9,226 bases of DNA from a bacterium (GTDB taxonomy: Bacteria > JAUVQV01 > DATDCY01), in contig DATDCY010000015.1 in the NCBI GenBank assembly GCA_036524115.1, forward strand, positions 1-9,226, given 5' to 3'. Below, piece after piece: positions 1 to 7,055 of this stretch. Made by a program: the position numbers and the translations under genes. A model generated the notes under the pieces. The model was given only the letters and a program-made list of their open reading frames with translations. It did no database searches and was not told the DNA's origin. Positions within the stretch are counted from its first letter, which is position 1. Every line of letters begins with the position of its first letter.

Positions 1-478
1 AGAGACTGTCCTCGATGAAGATCCCGGCCAGCAGGTTGGTGACATCGCGGACCTCCTTCGGGTCGTCCCCGGCGTAGGTGACCTGGAAGGTGTCGGTCTC
101 GCGCGGTCTGGAGGCGATTGTCGTGCTGGCCATCATCGCCTGCACCAGTCCCTCCCGTTTGAGCGGGGAGGAGTTCGGCGGCAGCAGCGAGAGCCGCACG
201 ATGATCTTCTCGAAGTAGTCGCGGCTGAGGACCTCCTCGCGAATGCCCCTCAGGCGGTCCTCCATCTCCGAGGTCACGGCCAGCCCCCGCGTGAGCGGGT
301 TGATCAGCTGGCTCTTTTCCACACGGATCGTGGTCGTCGATTCGTACTTCTTCGGGAGGTACTTGAGCGCGACGGCACCGGCCGCCGTGGCCCCGAGCTG
401 GAGCGCGACAAGCCACCACGCCCGTCGCCAGGCATGGCGGCCAATCTTCCTCAGCAGTTCCAGTTCAGCGCTCGCCAC
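1..478 (-). CDS. Wzz-family polysaccharide chain-length determinant, N-terminal part (cut by window edge)
   Basis: This reading frame starts at a GTG at 478 and stays open for 159 codons to the left edge, so the 3' part is missing. An in-frame stop lies at 506-508 with no other start codon after it, which fixes the GTG. The product opens with a short basic cytoplasmic stretch, then a hydrophobic segment at about residues 20-39 (begins AWWLVALQLGA) that should be the first inner-membrane helix, then a periplasmic part. LPKKYESTTTIRV (41-53) and the later pattern TYAGDDPKEVRDVTNLLAGIF (begins at 134) are the Wzz signature: strand after the helix, then an alpha-helical Wzz domain. The short PLTRGLAV motif (61-68) matches my memory of the chain-length determinants of exosortase/PEP-CTERM (XrtA-type) exopolysaccharide loci. 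Such proteins set polymer length and contact the periplasmic export proteins. It lies 108 bp after the barrel gene, in the same direction, probably in the same operon. Family call is firm; the XrtA subtype is inference. Confidence 0.85.
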   Translation of the reverse strand, partial: MASAELELLRKIGRHAWRRAWWLVALQLGATAAGAVALKYLPKKYESTTTIRVEKSQLINPLTRGLAVTSEMEDRLRGIREEVLSRDYFEKIIVRLSLLPPNSSPLKREGLVQAMMASTTIASRPRETDTFQVTYAGDDPKEVRDVTNLLAGIFIEDSL

Positions 479-586
479 GGTTCCCGTCCACCCCGCTGCC
501 GGCCCTCACGCCCCGCACATACCTGCGCCCCACCCGGTCCAACGAACAAGAGGGTCGACGCACTGTGCCACACGCGGCCGGCGCTT

Positions 587-1978
587 TCAACGTCGCCCCG
601 CCAGGGTGTCGTCGGACGAGGCCATCCGCCGCACCTCCGACGCGGGGATGGTCCCCGGCGCGAGGATCGCGAAGTGATACGTCAGGCCCGCGTAGTACAG
701 GTTCGCGGTGTACGAACGCGTGTCGTCGGTGGAGTCGTTCGTGCGGTACGAGTACCCTGCCTCGGCGACAAAATGCCGGCCGAGCAGGACCACGAGCGCT
801 GCCGCGGCACGGCCCGTCTTGTCGACGATCTCGACGACGCCGGGCTCCTGGATCGAAGCCCTCGTCCAGCTCCCTCCCAGGTCGAGCGCGAGCCAGGGGG
901 CGATCGCCCAGCGCGCCAGGAGCGTCGGCCCCCAGTCCGTCTCATCCCTGCCCGATTCCCTGAAGTCGCGCGTCTCGTGCCACAGCTCGCCGCCGACCTC
1001 GCTGCCCAGGCGGGCGCGGATGCGCGCGCTGCCGGATGCCCGCCCGAGTTGCAGGGTGTCCCCGTCTGGCTGCGCCTCGAGACGGTCCTCGTAGCCCAGC
1101 GTCCAGAAACCGTCGCGCTCCAGCTGACCTCTGATCTCCGCCGACTTGAGGAACGAGGTCGTCTCGTGCGCAGGCGTTTCCTCGCCGTCGTCCGGGGCGG
1201 CGAAGGCATCGTAGTCGTCGCGCACCCACTCCAGGCGCGCCCGCGCCGTGAGACGCTCGCTGAAGCGATAATCGACTGAACCGGCCACCCTCATCTCGGT
1301 GTAGTCCCCCGCGAGCCGCTGATCGATCAGGCCGTACTGCCCGGTGATCTGGGTCCACCAGAGGGGGCTCCACTGGTGGCGCACCATGCCCTCGGCGTAG
1401 TGCCTGGCCACGCGGTCGTCGCTGCCCGGATGGCCGCCCGAGAAGTATTCGAGCTCCCCGTGGTAGGCCAGCTCGACGACCCGGTTTGCACCGCGCTCCC
1501 ACGACAGGCCGCTGCGCACCCGGACGAAGGTCCTGTCAGCTTCGTCGAGGACGGACTGACTCTCCCGGTCCTGGGTGCTCGGGACGCGCTCGCTCACCCC
1601 CTCGGCCTCCAGGAAGAAAGGCGCCGTGCGACGCCACACGAGGTCCGCGGTGAGGTTGGGGATCCACATCGGGTCGATCTCTTCGTCGCCCGTGAAGGCC
1701 CAGTACTCGCCGCGCGTGTCGAGGGCAAGCCTGTCCCGGCCCTGGGTCCACTGGAACGCCAGTGCCGGGACCGCGGCGTAGATCGTCTCGTGCACCGGCG
1801 CGCGCTCGCCCGGCGCCAGGGGCTCGTGGTCCAGATGCAGGTTGTCCGTGTTCATCGCCCGCCCGCCGAGCGAGAAGTCGTAGGTGACGACGGCACGCGC
1901 GGGGGACGCGGACGCGGCGAGCATCGCGAGCGCGCCAAGGACGGCCGCCGCCCGCCCGAGGGCTCGGGCGCCCGTCAC
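587..1978 (-). CDS. Predicted outer-membrane beta-barrel protein of a polysaccharide export operon
   Basis: This 463-residue protein starts at a GTG at 1978 that overlaps the stop of the preceding OPX gene in a GTGA, so its translation is probably coupled; no clear Shine-Dalgarno sequence precedes it. Residues 1-29 form a signal peptide with a hydrophobic core and an ARA cleavage site. The rest has no other membrane helix but shows alternating polar/hydrophobic strands rich in W, Y and F separated by acidic loops, for example residues 105-123, 165-180, 232-252, 291-300, 350-372 and 403-435, ending in LTYHF (432-436). This is the pattern of a large outer-membrane barrel, like the uncharacterised barrels found in PEP-CTERM/EpsL-type exopolysaccharide operons. 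From its position after two OPX genes I infer that it forms the outer-membrane pore for the polymer. A further 27 residues follow the final aromatic strand, which is unusual. It could alternatively be a lectin-like or modification-accessory porin. The barrel call is good; the function is inferred from context. Confidence 0.75.
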   Translation of the reverse strand: MTGARALGRAAAVLGALAMLAASASPARAVVTYDFSLGGRAMNTDNLHLDHEPLAPGERAPVHETIYAAVPALAFQWTQGRDRLALDTRGEYWAFTGDEEIDPMWIPNLTADLVWRRTAPFFLEAEGVSERVPSTQDRESQSVLDEADRTFVRVRSGLSWERGANRVVELAYHGELEYFSGGHPGSDDRVARHYAEGMVRHQWSPLWWTQITGQYGLIDQRLAGDYTEMRVAGSVDYRFSERLTARARLEWVRDDYDAFAAPDDGEETPAHETTSFLKSAEIRGQLERDGFWTLGYEDRLEAQPDGDTLQLGRASGSARIRARLGSEVGGELWHETRDFRESGRDETDWGPTLLARWAIAPWLALDLGGSWTRASIQEPGVVEIVDKTGRAAAALVVLLGRHFVAEAGYSYRTNDSTDDTRSYTANLYYAGLTYHFAILAPGTIPASEVRRMASSDDTLAGRR

Positions 1979-3066
1979 CGCGGCACCATGACGATGTCCC
2001 CCGGGGCAAGGGCGACGTTCTGCACGAGGTCCGCGCGCTTGAGGATGCGCGAGAGGTCGACCTTGATCTCCGTCTTCTTCCCGTCCGGGGCAGGGCGCAC
2101 GACCTTCACCGCGCCGAGGTCGGCGAAGTCCGTCGCCCCTCCCCCGGCCACGAACGCGTCCAGCACCGTCAGCCCCTCGCGGTACGGCAGCGTCTGCGGG
2201 GTGCGGACCTCGCCCACGACGAGGACACGCTCCGGCGCCTGCTTGAACGGCACGATCACGATGTCGCCCGGCGCGAGGACGGCATTCTGCTGGAGCGCGC
2301 CCTGCTTGAGCACGGCCTCGAGGTCCACCGCCATCTCGACGCTTCCGCCCCCGCCCTGCTGGCGGGCGATCTTCACGCCCCGGAGATCGGCGGTCGCGGT
2401 CCCGCCCCCCGCGCCGAGGTAGGCGTCGAGGATCGTCATGCCGTCCTGGTAGGGAAGCGCGTGCGGCTGCGCCACCTCGCCGACGACGAGCACGCGCCCG
2501 AGCGTCACCTCCCGGACCGGGACGACCAGGATGTCACCGGGCGCGAGCAGCGGCCCGGCGCCGGACTCCTGCCCGCCCGCGGCAACCGAGAGGTTCGCCG
2601 GCACCCGCTCGCTCCCGCGCAGGACGTAGGCCCGCGACAGGTCCGCCTCCGGCGTCGCCCCCCCGGCCTGGGCCAGCAGCTGCCGCGCCGTGATCGGCGC
2701 GACGAGGGTGAACATGCCGTTGGCGATGGCCCCCTGCGTGTAGACGCGGTAGCCGGTGGCCGCGGTGACCGTCACGGTCACGTTCGGCGCGTTGACGAAC
2801 GACGAGAACTTCTCGGCGAGCGCCTGCGCGATCTGCAACGCGGTGAGACCGGCCGCCTGCACATCCCCGATGAGCGGGAGAGTGATCTTCCCGTCGGGAC
2901 GGACGGTCACCGCCTGGCTCAGGTCGACGTTCTTCCACACGGTGACCTGGAGGCCATCCCCGCCACCGACGACGTATTCCGCCGGCGCCGCCGCGGCGGG
3001 CGCGCGCCACGCCAGGACCGCCAGCGCCAGGACCACCCCGACCGCTCTTCCGGCTAGCCTCTTCAC
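1975..3066 (-). CDS. Periplasmic polysaccharide export (OPX) protein with three SLBB modules
   Basis: The product is 363 residues long if started at the GTG at 3066. An ATG at 3081 is in frame five codons earlier, but the GTG has a strong GAGGAGGG just upstream and gives a signal peptide (KRLAGR then a hydrophobic core, about residues 1-27) that parallels the start of the neighbouring paralogue. Residues 30-103 are the Poly_export/Wza N-terminal domain, with YVVGGGDGLQVTVWKN, VRPDGKITLPL and the APNVTVTV strand. Three SLBB modules follow: about 107-183, 189-273 and 279-363. Each ends in a version of LAPGDIxxVP. There is no lipobox cysteine and the protein ends right after the third SLBB module, so the C-terminal amphipathic outer-membrane helix of classic Wza is absent. 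It should act in the periplasm, linking the Wzz protein to an outer-membrane pore, here probably the barrel encoded next, with which it overlaps by 4 bp. The gene lies 25 bp after the other OPX gene. The family call is firm; partner assignment is inference. Confidence 0.9.
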   Translation of the reverse strand: MKRLAGRAVGVVLALAVLAWRAPAAAAPAEYVVGGGDGLQVTVWKNVDLSQAVTVRPDGKITLPLIGDVQAAGLTALQIAQALAEKFSSFVNAPNVTVTVTAATGYRVYTQGAIANGMFTLVAPITARQLLAQAGGATPEADLSRAYVLRGSERVPANLSVAAGGQESGAGPLLAPGDILVVPVREVTLGRVLVVGEVAQPHALPYQDGMTILDAYLGAGGGTATADLRGVKIARQQGGGGSVEMAVDLEAVLKQGALQQNAVLAPGDIVIVPFKQAPERVLVVGEVRTPQTLPYREGLTVLDAFVAGGGATDFADLGAVKVVRPAPDGKKTEIKVDLSRILKRADLVQNVALAPGDIVMVPR

Positions 3067-3069
3067 GCT

Positions 3070-3077
3070 CCCTCCTC
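3070..3077 (-). promoter_or_regulatory. Ribosome binding site of the second OPX gene
   Basis: The minus strand reads GAGGAGGG, with three bases before the GTG at 3066. It is the strongest Shine-Dalgarno match in the operon and favours the GTG over the in-frame ATG at 3081, although spacing is short. The ATG has a possible weaker site, GAGGTGA, formed by the end of the upstream gene. Confidence 0.55.
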
Positions 3078-3091
3078 GCATGCGCACGGTC

Positions 3092-3901
3092 TCACCTCGG
3101 GACCACGACGATGTCCCCGGGCTCGAGCGCCAGGTTCCTCGCCAAATCACCCTTCTTGAGCATCCGCGCCAGATTGACCTCGACCTCGCGGCGCTCGCCC
3201 CGGGCGCGCACGATGCGCACCGCCCCCAGATCCGCGAACTCGGTGCCCCCGCCCGCGGCCACCAACGCGTCGAGCACCGTCATCCCATCCTTGAAGGGGA
3301 TGCTGCTCGGCGTGCGCACCTCCCCCGCGATCAGGACGCGGCGGGTCGCGTCCCGGAACGGCACGACAAGGACATCCTCCGGCTCCAGTTCCGGGTAGGA
3401 CTCCGGGGTCGCGCTCCCCCCGGCCCGCGGCTCGAGGTCGACCGGGATGCGCGCACCGCGGCGGAGGATGAACGCCCCGGAGAGATCCGCCTCGGCCGTC
3501 GGCCCGCCGGCACGCGCCAGCAGTTGCAGGACGTTGACCGGCGCCGCCAGCGGGAACATCCCGTTCGCCACGGCGCCGTGCGTGTACACGCGGTAATTCG
3601 CGGCGGTCATCACCGTCACCGTGACGTTCGGCGCGTTCACGAACGCCGACAGGCGCGACTCGATGGCCTTGCCCAGGTCCATCGCCGTCTGCCCGCTGGC
3701 CGGGATGTCCCGAACGAGCGGCAGGGTGATCATCCCGTCCGGACGCACGGTGACCGTCTGGCTCAGCTCCGGGTTCTTCCAGACGTTGATCTGGAGCGCG
3801 TCGCCGCCGCCGATCAGGTAGGGTTGCGCCGCAGACAAACCGCCGGGGCCCGCCAGGGCCAGACCGCAGAGCGCAAGCGCCGTGACCGCCAACCGTCTCA
3901 T
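3092..3901 (-). CDS. Short periplasmic polysaccharide export (OPX) protein with two SLBB modules
   Basis: This 269-residue protein starts at the ATG at 3901, whose bases overlap the kinase stop codon (ATGA), with a good GGGAGG at 3910-3915, 8 nt upstream. The same frame is open far upstream into the kinase gene, but that part is an arginine/alanine-rich out-of-frame shadow, so the ATG is the start. Residues 1-25 form a signal peptide (MRRLAV, hydrophobic core, LSAAQ). The only cysteine in it (C12) is preceded by leucine and is not a lipobox. Residues 27-103 are the Poly_export domain, with YLIGGGDALQINVWKN and VRPDGMITLPL; SLBB modules follow at about 104-183 and 188-269, and the protein ends in EPGDIVVVPR. 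It is shorter than Wza (about 380 residues) and has no C-terminal outer-membrane helix. It is clearly paralogous to the next gene; the last SLBB modules share about 30 of 45 residues by eye. Its job is presumably periplasmic passage of the polymer, with the second OPX protein and the barrel. Confidence 0.9.
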   Translation of the reverse strand: MRRLAVTALALCGLALAGPGGLSAAQPYLIGGGDALQINVWKNPELSQTVTVRPDGMITLPLVRDIPASGQTAMDLGKAIESRLSAFVNAPNVTVTVMTAANYRVYTHGAVANGMFPLAAPVNVLQLLARAGGPTAEADLSGAFILRRGARIPVDLEPRAGGSATPESYPELEPEDVLVVPFRDATRRVLIAGEVRTPSSIPFKDGMTVLDALVAAGGGTEFADLGAVRIVRARGERREVEVNLARMLKKGDLARNLALEPGDIVVVPR

Positions 3902-6900
3902 TGGATCATCCTCCCCCCGGCGTCCTCCGCCTCCATCCGGAACGTCATCCCCGCGCCGCCCTGGGACTGGGGGAACACCATCGTGAAGCACGTCCCCTTG
4001 CCCGGGGTGCTGTCGACCGCAATCGAGGCACCGTGGTTCTCGAGGATCTTGTGCACCACCGAGAGCCCGAGCCCCGTGCCCTTGGTCTCCTTGGTCGTGA
4101 AGAAGGGGTCGAAGATCCTCTCCGCGATCTCCGGCGGGATGCCGACCCCGGTGTCGCAGAAGCGAACGACCAGGTCCGCGCCGTGACGCCGCTGCGCCTG
4201 CATGCCGGCAAGCAGCGCCCGCACGCGCTCGATGACGTGCCCGGCCGCGAGCGGGCGCGGCAGCAGCCCCGCGATGCCGGCGGTGCGCTCCAGCCGTCCG
4301 TCGGCGGCGTCGGGCCCGGACACGACGAGGATCCGCGCTTCGGGCGCGCACTCGCGGACCATGAGGACGAAGAAGTCGACGCGGTCGGCGTTGCCGTCGG
4401 CGTAGTCGAGCACCAGCACGTCGGGAGGCGGGGCCTGGCCCTGGCGGAAAAAGTCGATGGCCTCCTCGTCGCCCCGGAAGAAGCGCACCTCCCAACCCGG
4501 GACCTCCATGAGCCCGCGCAGGAACGCCAGGTCGGCGGCGTTGTCGTAGACGACCGCGATGCCGGCCGCCGCGGCGCCCTCGCGCGGCGAATCGTCGAGC
4601 GCGGCCTCGATGTCGATCGCGCCGCCCGAGGGCATCGCGTCGACGGCGTTCGCGATGAGGTTGACGAAGACCTGCTGCAGGTCCTGCGCGTTGCCCCAGA
4701 CCGGCGGCAGCCCCTGCGCGAACGCCTTGCGCACCTCGATCCGCCGGCGCTCGATGACCACCAGGAACAGCTCGAGCGACGCCTCGATCACCTCGACGAG
4801 CGAGACGCGACCGGTCGAGATCGACTTGCTCCGCGAGAACGACAGCAGGTTGCCGACGATGCGGTTGATGCGCAGCACGTCCTTGCGGATGCTCTCGAGC
4901 ACCTCCTGGGAGTCGCGGTCCTTCTCGCGGCGCTTGAGGATCTCGATGTTGAAGTTGATGGCGCCCAGCGGGTTGTTCAGCTCGTGCGCCATCCCGGCCG
5001 AGAGGATCGCGAGCGAGTTGAGCTTCTCGGACTGCACCATCTGCTGCTCGAGACGCTTCTGCGAGGAGATGTCGACGAGCAGGCAGACGACGGCCGCCTC
5101 CTCCGACTGGCCGACGCCCCACGGCGAGAACGTGATCTGATAGACGCGGTCCTCGCCGCCGTCGACGTCGACGTGGGCGACGCGCCGCTCGATGCCCCCG
5201 GAGACCACCGTCTCGGGCATCCTGCACCACGGGCAGGGCATGTCCCGCTGAAACAGCGTCTGGTAGCAGGTGCGACGCGAGGCGGCGCTGGTCTCGGCCG
5301 CCACGGGGAACGCCCCGCGGTGGAAGAACTGCAGCTCGAACTTCCGGCTGACGATGTAGAGCGTCTCGCCCATGCCGCGCAGGACGGCCTCCATCTTGCG
5401 CTGCTCGCTCTCGAGGGAGGAGCTCAGGTCCTTGAACGCGGTGACGTCCCGGATCACCTCGATGGCCGCCGTCGCCACGCCCTCGCCGTCACGCAGCGGG
5501 AAGGTGTCGATGCGGTACCAGTGGGGCTTGCCCGCCTCCGGCCGCACGACCTCACGAGTCTGCGCCGCCGCCCGCGCGATCGACTCCTGCGCGGCGCAGG
5601 TGACGCAGACCGGCGCGTCCTCCTCCATCCAGGAGCACCGTCCGCCGGCGCCGGGGGCCTCGCCCGATCCGGCGAGGATCTGGCGGTAGGTGTTGTTGGC
5701 GAAGAGAACGCGGCGCGAGACGTCGATCACGGCGATGCCGTAGCCGATGCCGTCGAAGATCTTCTGGTGGAGGTCCTTGAGCTGCATCACCTCGGTGAGG
5801 AGCCGCTCGTTCTCGGCCGCGGCCACGGCAAAGGGCTCCAGTTCCCTCTGGACCGCGAGCAGCAGATGCCCGGACTCCGCCTCGACGTCCCCGGGCAGGA
5901 CGCTGGCCAGGATCGGCTGCCTGCAGGAGATCTCGATCGGCCGCAGCGAATCGCCGCCGCGCTCGAGAACCGGCAGTGCGCTCGGGAGGTCCCGCAGCCC
6001 CGCGTTCCTGATGACGAGCGCCGCATCCAGGGCCTCCGGCAGCCGCGGGAAGCCCGCTCCCAGCCCGGGTGCGCGCCACAGATCGGTCGAGGGGACGGCC
6101 TTCATCGGGTAGAGGACCCGGTCGGGCTCGACCGGCGCCGGGAAACGCAGGCTCCCGTCAGGCTCGACCCCCTCGGGCACGAGCAGCTTGAAGCGCCCGT
6201 CGCGGCTGCGGTGCGCGAGCGGGTAGAGGGCGAACGGCTGCGCTCCCCCTCCAGGGCCGGCCGGAAGCGTCGCGTCGAGACCGATCGCCTCCCGGTAGGC
6301 CTCGACGGCGGGCCGGCCGTTGCACTCGATGATGCGGTCGGCCTCGGCCCTGGTGACGAAGAGCTTCGAGCCGAGCGGCTCGAAGGAATGGAAGCGCTCG
6401 AGCGAGAACTTGAGGTCGGTCTTGATCATGGTCAGGACGACGCCGCCCGTGACGACGCTCCCGTCCGCGAGGGCCGCCGGGGAAGCCCCTTCCGTTACGT
6501 GCGAGAGCAGAAGAAACGGCGTACGTCCCTGGAGGCGGCGGCGCAGGAACGAGGCGACGTGGCCCTCGCGGGTCCGGCGGTCCCCCGGCCGCGAGACCAC
6601 CAGCGCGAGCACGAGGGACGGCTGGCGGTAGAGGTACCAGTGGTAGAGCTTGCGCTCCGGCGCGTAGGCGGGCAGCCCCGGCATCGGCGAGGCGATGAAG
6701 GAGTTCCTGAAGGCCTCCCGGACTTCCTGGTCGACGGACCAGCCCTCGTGCGAGCCGACGCCGACCTTCGCCCGCAGGTGTTGCGAGCCGACGAGGAAGA
6801 GCTGGACGCCGCAGCCCTGCGCGGACACCCCGGAGCCGCCGGCGAGACCCACCAGGGGGCACTCGCCGAGCACGTCGCGGATGCCGGCGAGGACCTCCGC

Positions 6901-7047
6901 CGCGTGCTCCTGCTCCACGCCCCCCGCCAGGACGAGGGCGGGGGGCGTCTTGCCGATCTGGGACAGCGCCTCGCGGGCGGCGGACCGCCCGCGCTCGAAG
7001 GGACTCCCGACAGTCTCGACGGCGTGCCCGAATGCGATCTTCGCCAC
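3898..7047 (-). CDS. FIST-PAS-PAS sensor histidine kinase with a receiver-like insertion in its ATPase domain
   Basis: This 1049-residue kinase starts at a GTG at 7047. No membrane helix or signal peptide is seen, so it should be cytoplasmic. Residues about 1-240 resemble the FIST N domain (AFGHAVETVGSPFERGR, ALVLAGG, FLVGSQ, SVVTGGVVLT); about 245-330 resemble FIST_C (VEAYREAIGLD, FALYPLAHRS, DGSLRFPAPV), with a divergent end. FIST is a ligand-sensing domain thought to bind small molecules such as amino acids. Two PAS domains follow at about 423-540 and 545-662, each with a C-x9/10-C-x2-C cysteine motif. HisKA is at about 668-738, with the phospho-acceptor His688 in GMAHELNNPLG. The ATPase domain has its N box at 789-804 (N796, N800), then a receiver-like insertion at about 826-948, then DTGVGIP (965-971), FDPFFTTK (979-986) and GTGLGLS (990-996). 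The gene overlaps the OPX gene by 4 bp, so it is probably made together with the export machinery and may control it. No response-regulator gene lies in the window. Confidence 0.93.
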   Translation of the reverse strand: MAKIAFGHAVETVGSPFERGRSAAREALSQIGKTPPALVLAGGVEQEHAAEVLAGIRDVLGECPLVGLAGGSGVSAQGCGVQLFLVGSQHLRAKVGVGSHEGWSVDQEVREAFRNSFIASPMPGLPAYAPERKLYHWYLYRQPSLVLALVVSRPGDRRTREGHVASFLRRRLQGRTPFLLLSHVTEGASPAALADGSVVTGGVVLTMIKTDLKFSLERFHSFEPLGSKLFVTRAEADRIIECNGRPAVEAYREAIGLDATLPAGPGGGAQPFALYPLAHRSRDGRFKLLVPEGVEPDGSLRFPAPVEPDRVLYPMKAVPSTDLWRAPGLGAGFPRLPEALDAALVIRNAGLRDLPSALPVLERGGDSLRPIEISCRQPILASVLPGDVEAESGHLLLAVQRELEPFAVAAAENERLLTEVMQLKDLHQKIFDGIGYGIAVIDVSRRVLFANNTYRQILAGSGEAPGAGGRCSWMEEDAPVCVTCAAQESIARAAAQTREVVRPEAGKPHWYRIDTFPLRDGEGVATAAIEVIRDVTAFKDLSSSLESEQRKMEAVLRGMGETLYIVSRKFELQFFHRGAFPVAAETSAASRRTCYQTLFQRDMPCPWCRMPETVVSGGIERRVAHVDVDGGEDRVYQITFSPWGVGQSEEAAVVCLLVDISSQKRLEQQMVQSEKLNSLAILSAGMAHELNNPLGAINFNIEILKRREKDRDSQEVLESIRKDVLRINRIVGNLLSFSRSKSISTGRVSLVEVIEASLELFLVVIERRRIEVRKAFAQGLPPVWGNAQDLQQVFVNLIANAVDAMPSGGAIDIEAALDDSPREGAAAAGIAVVYDNAADLAFLRGLMEVPGWEVRFFRGDEEAIDFFRQGQAPPPDVLVLDYADGNADRVDFFVLMVRECAPEARILVVSGPDAADGRLERTAGIAGLLPRPLAAGHVIERVRALLAGMQAQRRHGADLVVRFCDTGVGIPPEIAERIFDPFFTTKETKGTGLGLSVVHKILENHGASIAVDSTPGKGTCFTMVFPQSQGGAGMTFRMEAEDAGGRMIQ
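3910..3915 (-). promoter_or_regulatory. Ribosome binding site of the first OPX gene
   Basis: The minus strand reads GGGAGG, followed by 8 nt and the ATG at 3901. It sits inside the last codons of the kinase gene and decides the start of the OPX gene within a frame that is open much further upstream. The overlap of stop and start suggests coupled translation. Confidence 0.7.
4204..4572 (-). other. Receiver-like domain inserted in the kinase HATPase_c domain
   Basis: Kinase residues about 826-948 lie between the N box and the DTGVGIP box, which are normally only some 35-45 residues apart; here N800 and D965 are 165 apart. The inserted piece reads like a response-regulator receiver: GIAVVYDNAADLAFLRGLM for the first strand and helix, DVLVLDYADGN with Asp881 at the phospho-acceptor place, ARILVVSGPD with Ser910 at the Thr/Ser place, and GLLPRPL with Arg931 where the conserved Lys should be. 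One of the two N-terminal acidic residues is Tyr834 (VYDN instead of VDDE). It is therefore probably a degenerate receiver. The flanks join well: SGGAIDIEAALDD before and ADLVVRFCDTGVGIP after. The domain match is by eye; the boundaries are approximate. Confidence 0.75.
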
Positions 7048-7055
7048 GGCGCGGG

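Noticed and set aside
479-586. Possible promoter or terminator between the barrel and Wzz genes
   Set aside because: A TTGGAC/TATGTG pair is only 15 bp apart with poor matches, and no hairpin with a T run was found. The gap looks like an ordinary operon spacer.
434-2422. Plus-strand open frames of 281 and 348 codons opposite the barrel and second OPX genes
   Set aside because: Both are shadows: they are antisense to genes with signal peptides and family motifs, and their products are basic, low-complexity sequence.
1980-3130. Recurring DNA motif resembling ACGATGTCCCCGGG in the OPX genes
   Set aside because: It is the reverse complement of codons for the PGDI end of each SLBB module, so it reflects protein repeats and not a regulatory DNA repeat or CRISPR.
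3902-5230. Upstream extension of the first OPX frame (712 codons in all)
   Set aside because: The first 443 codons overlap the kinase HisKA/ATPase region in another frame and are arginine/glycine-rich without motifs. A signal peptide and ribosome site at 3901 mark the true start.
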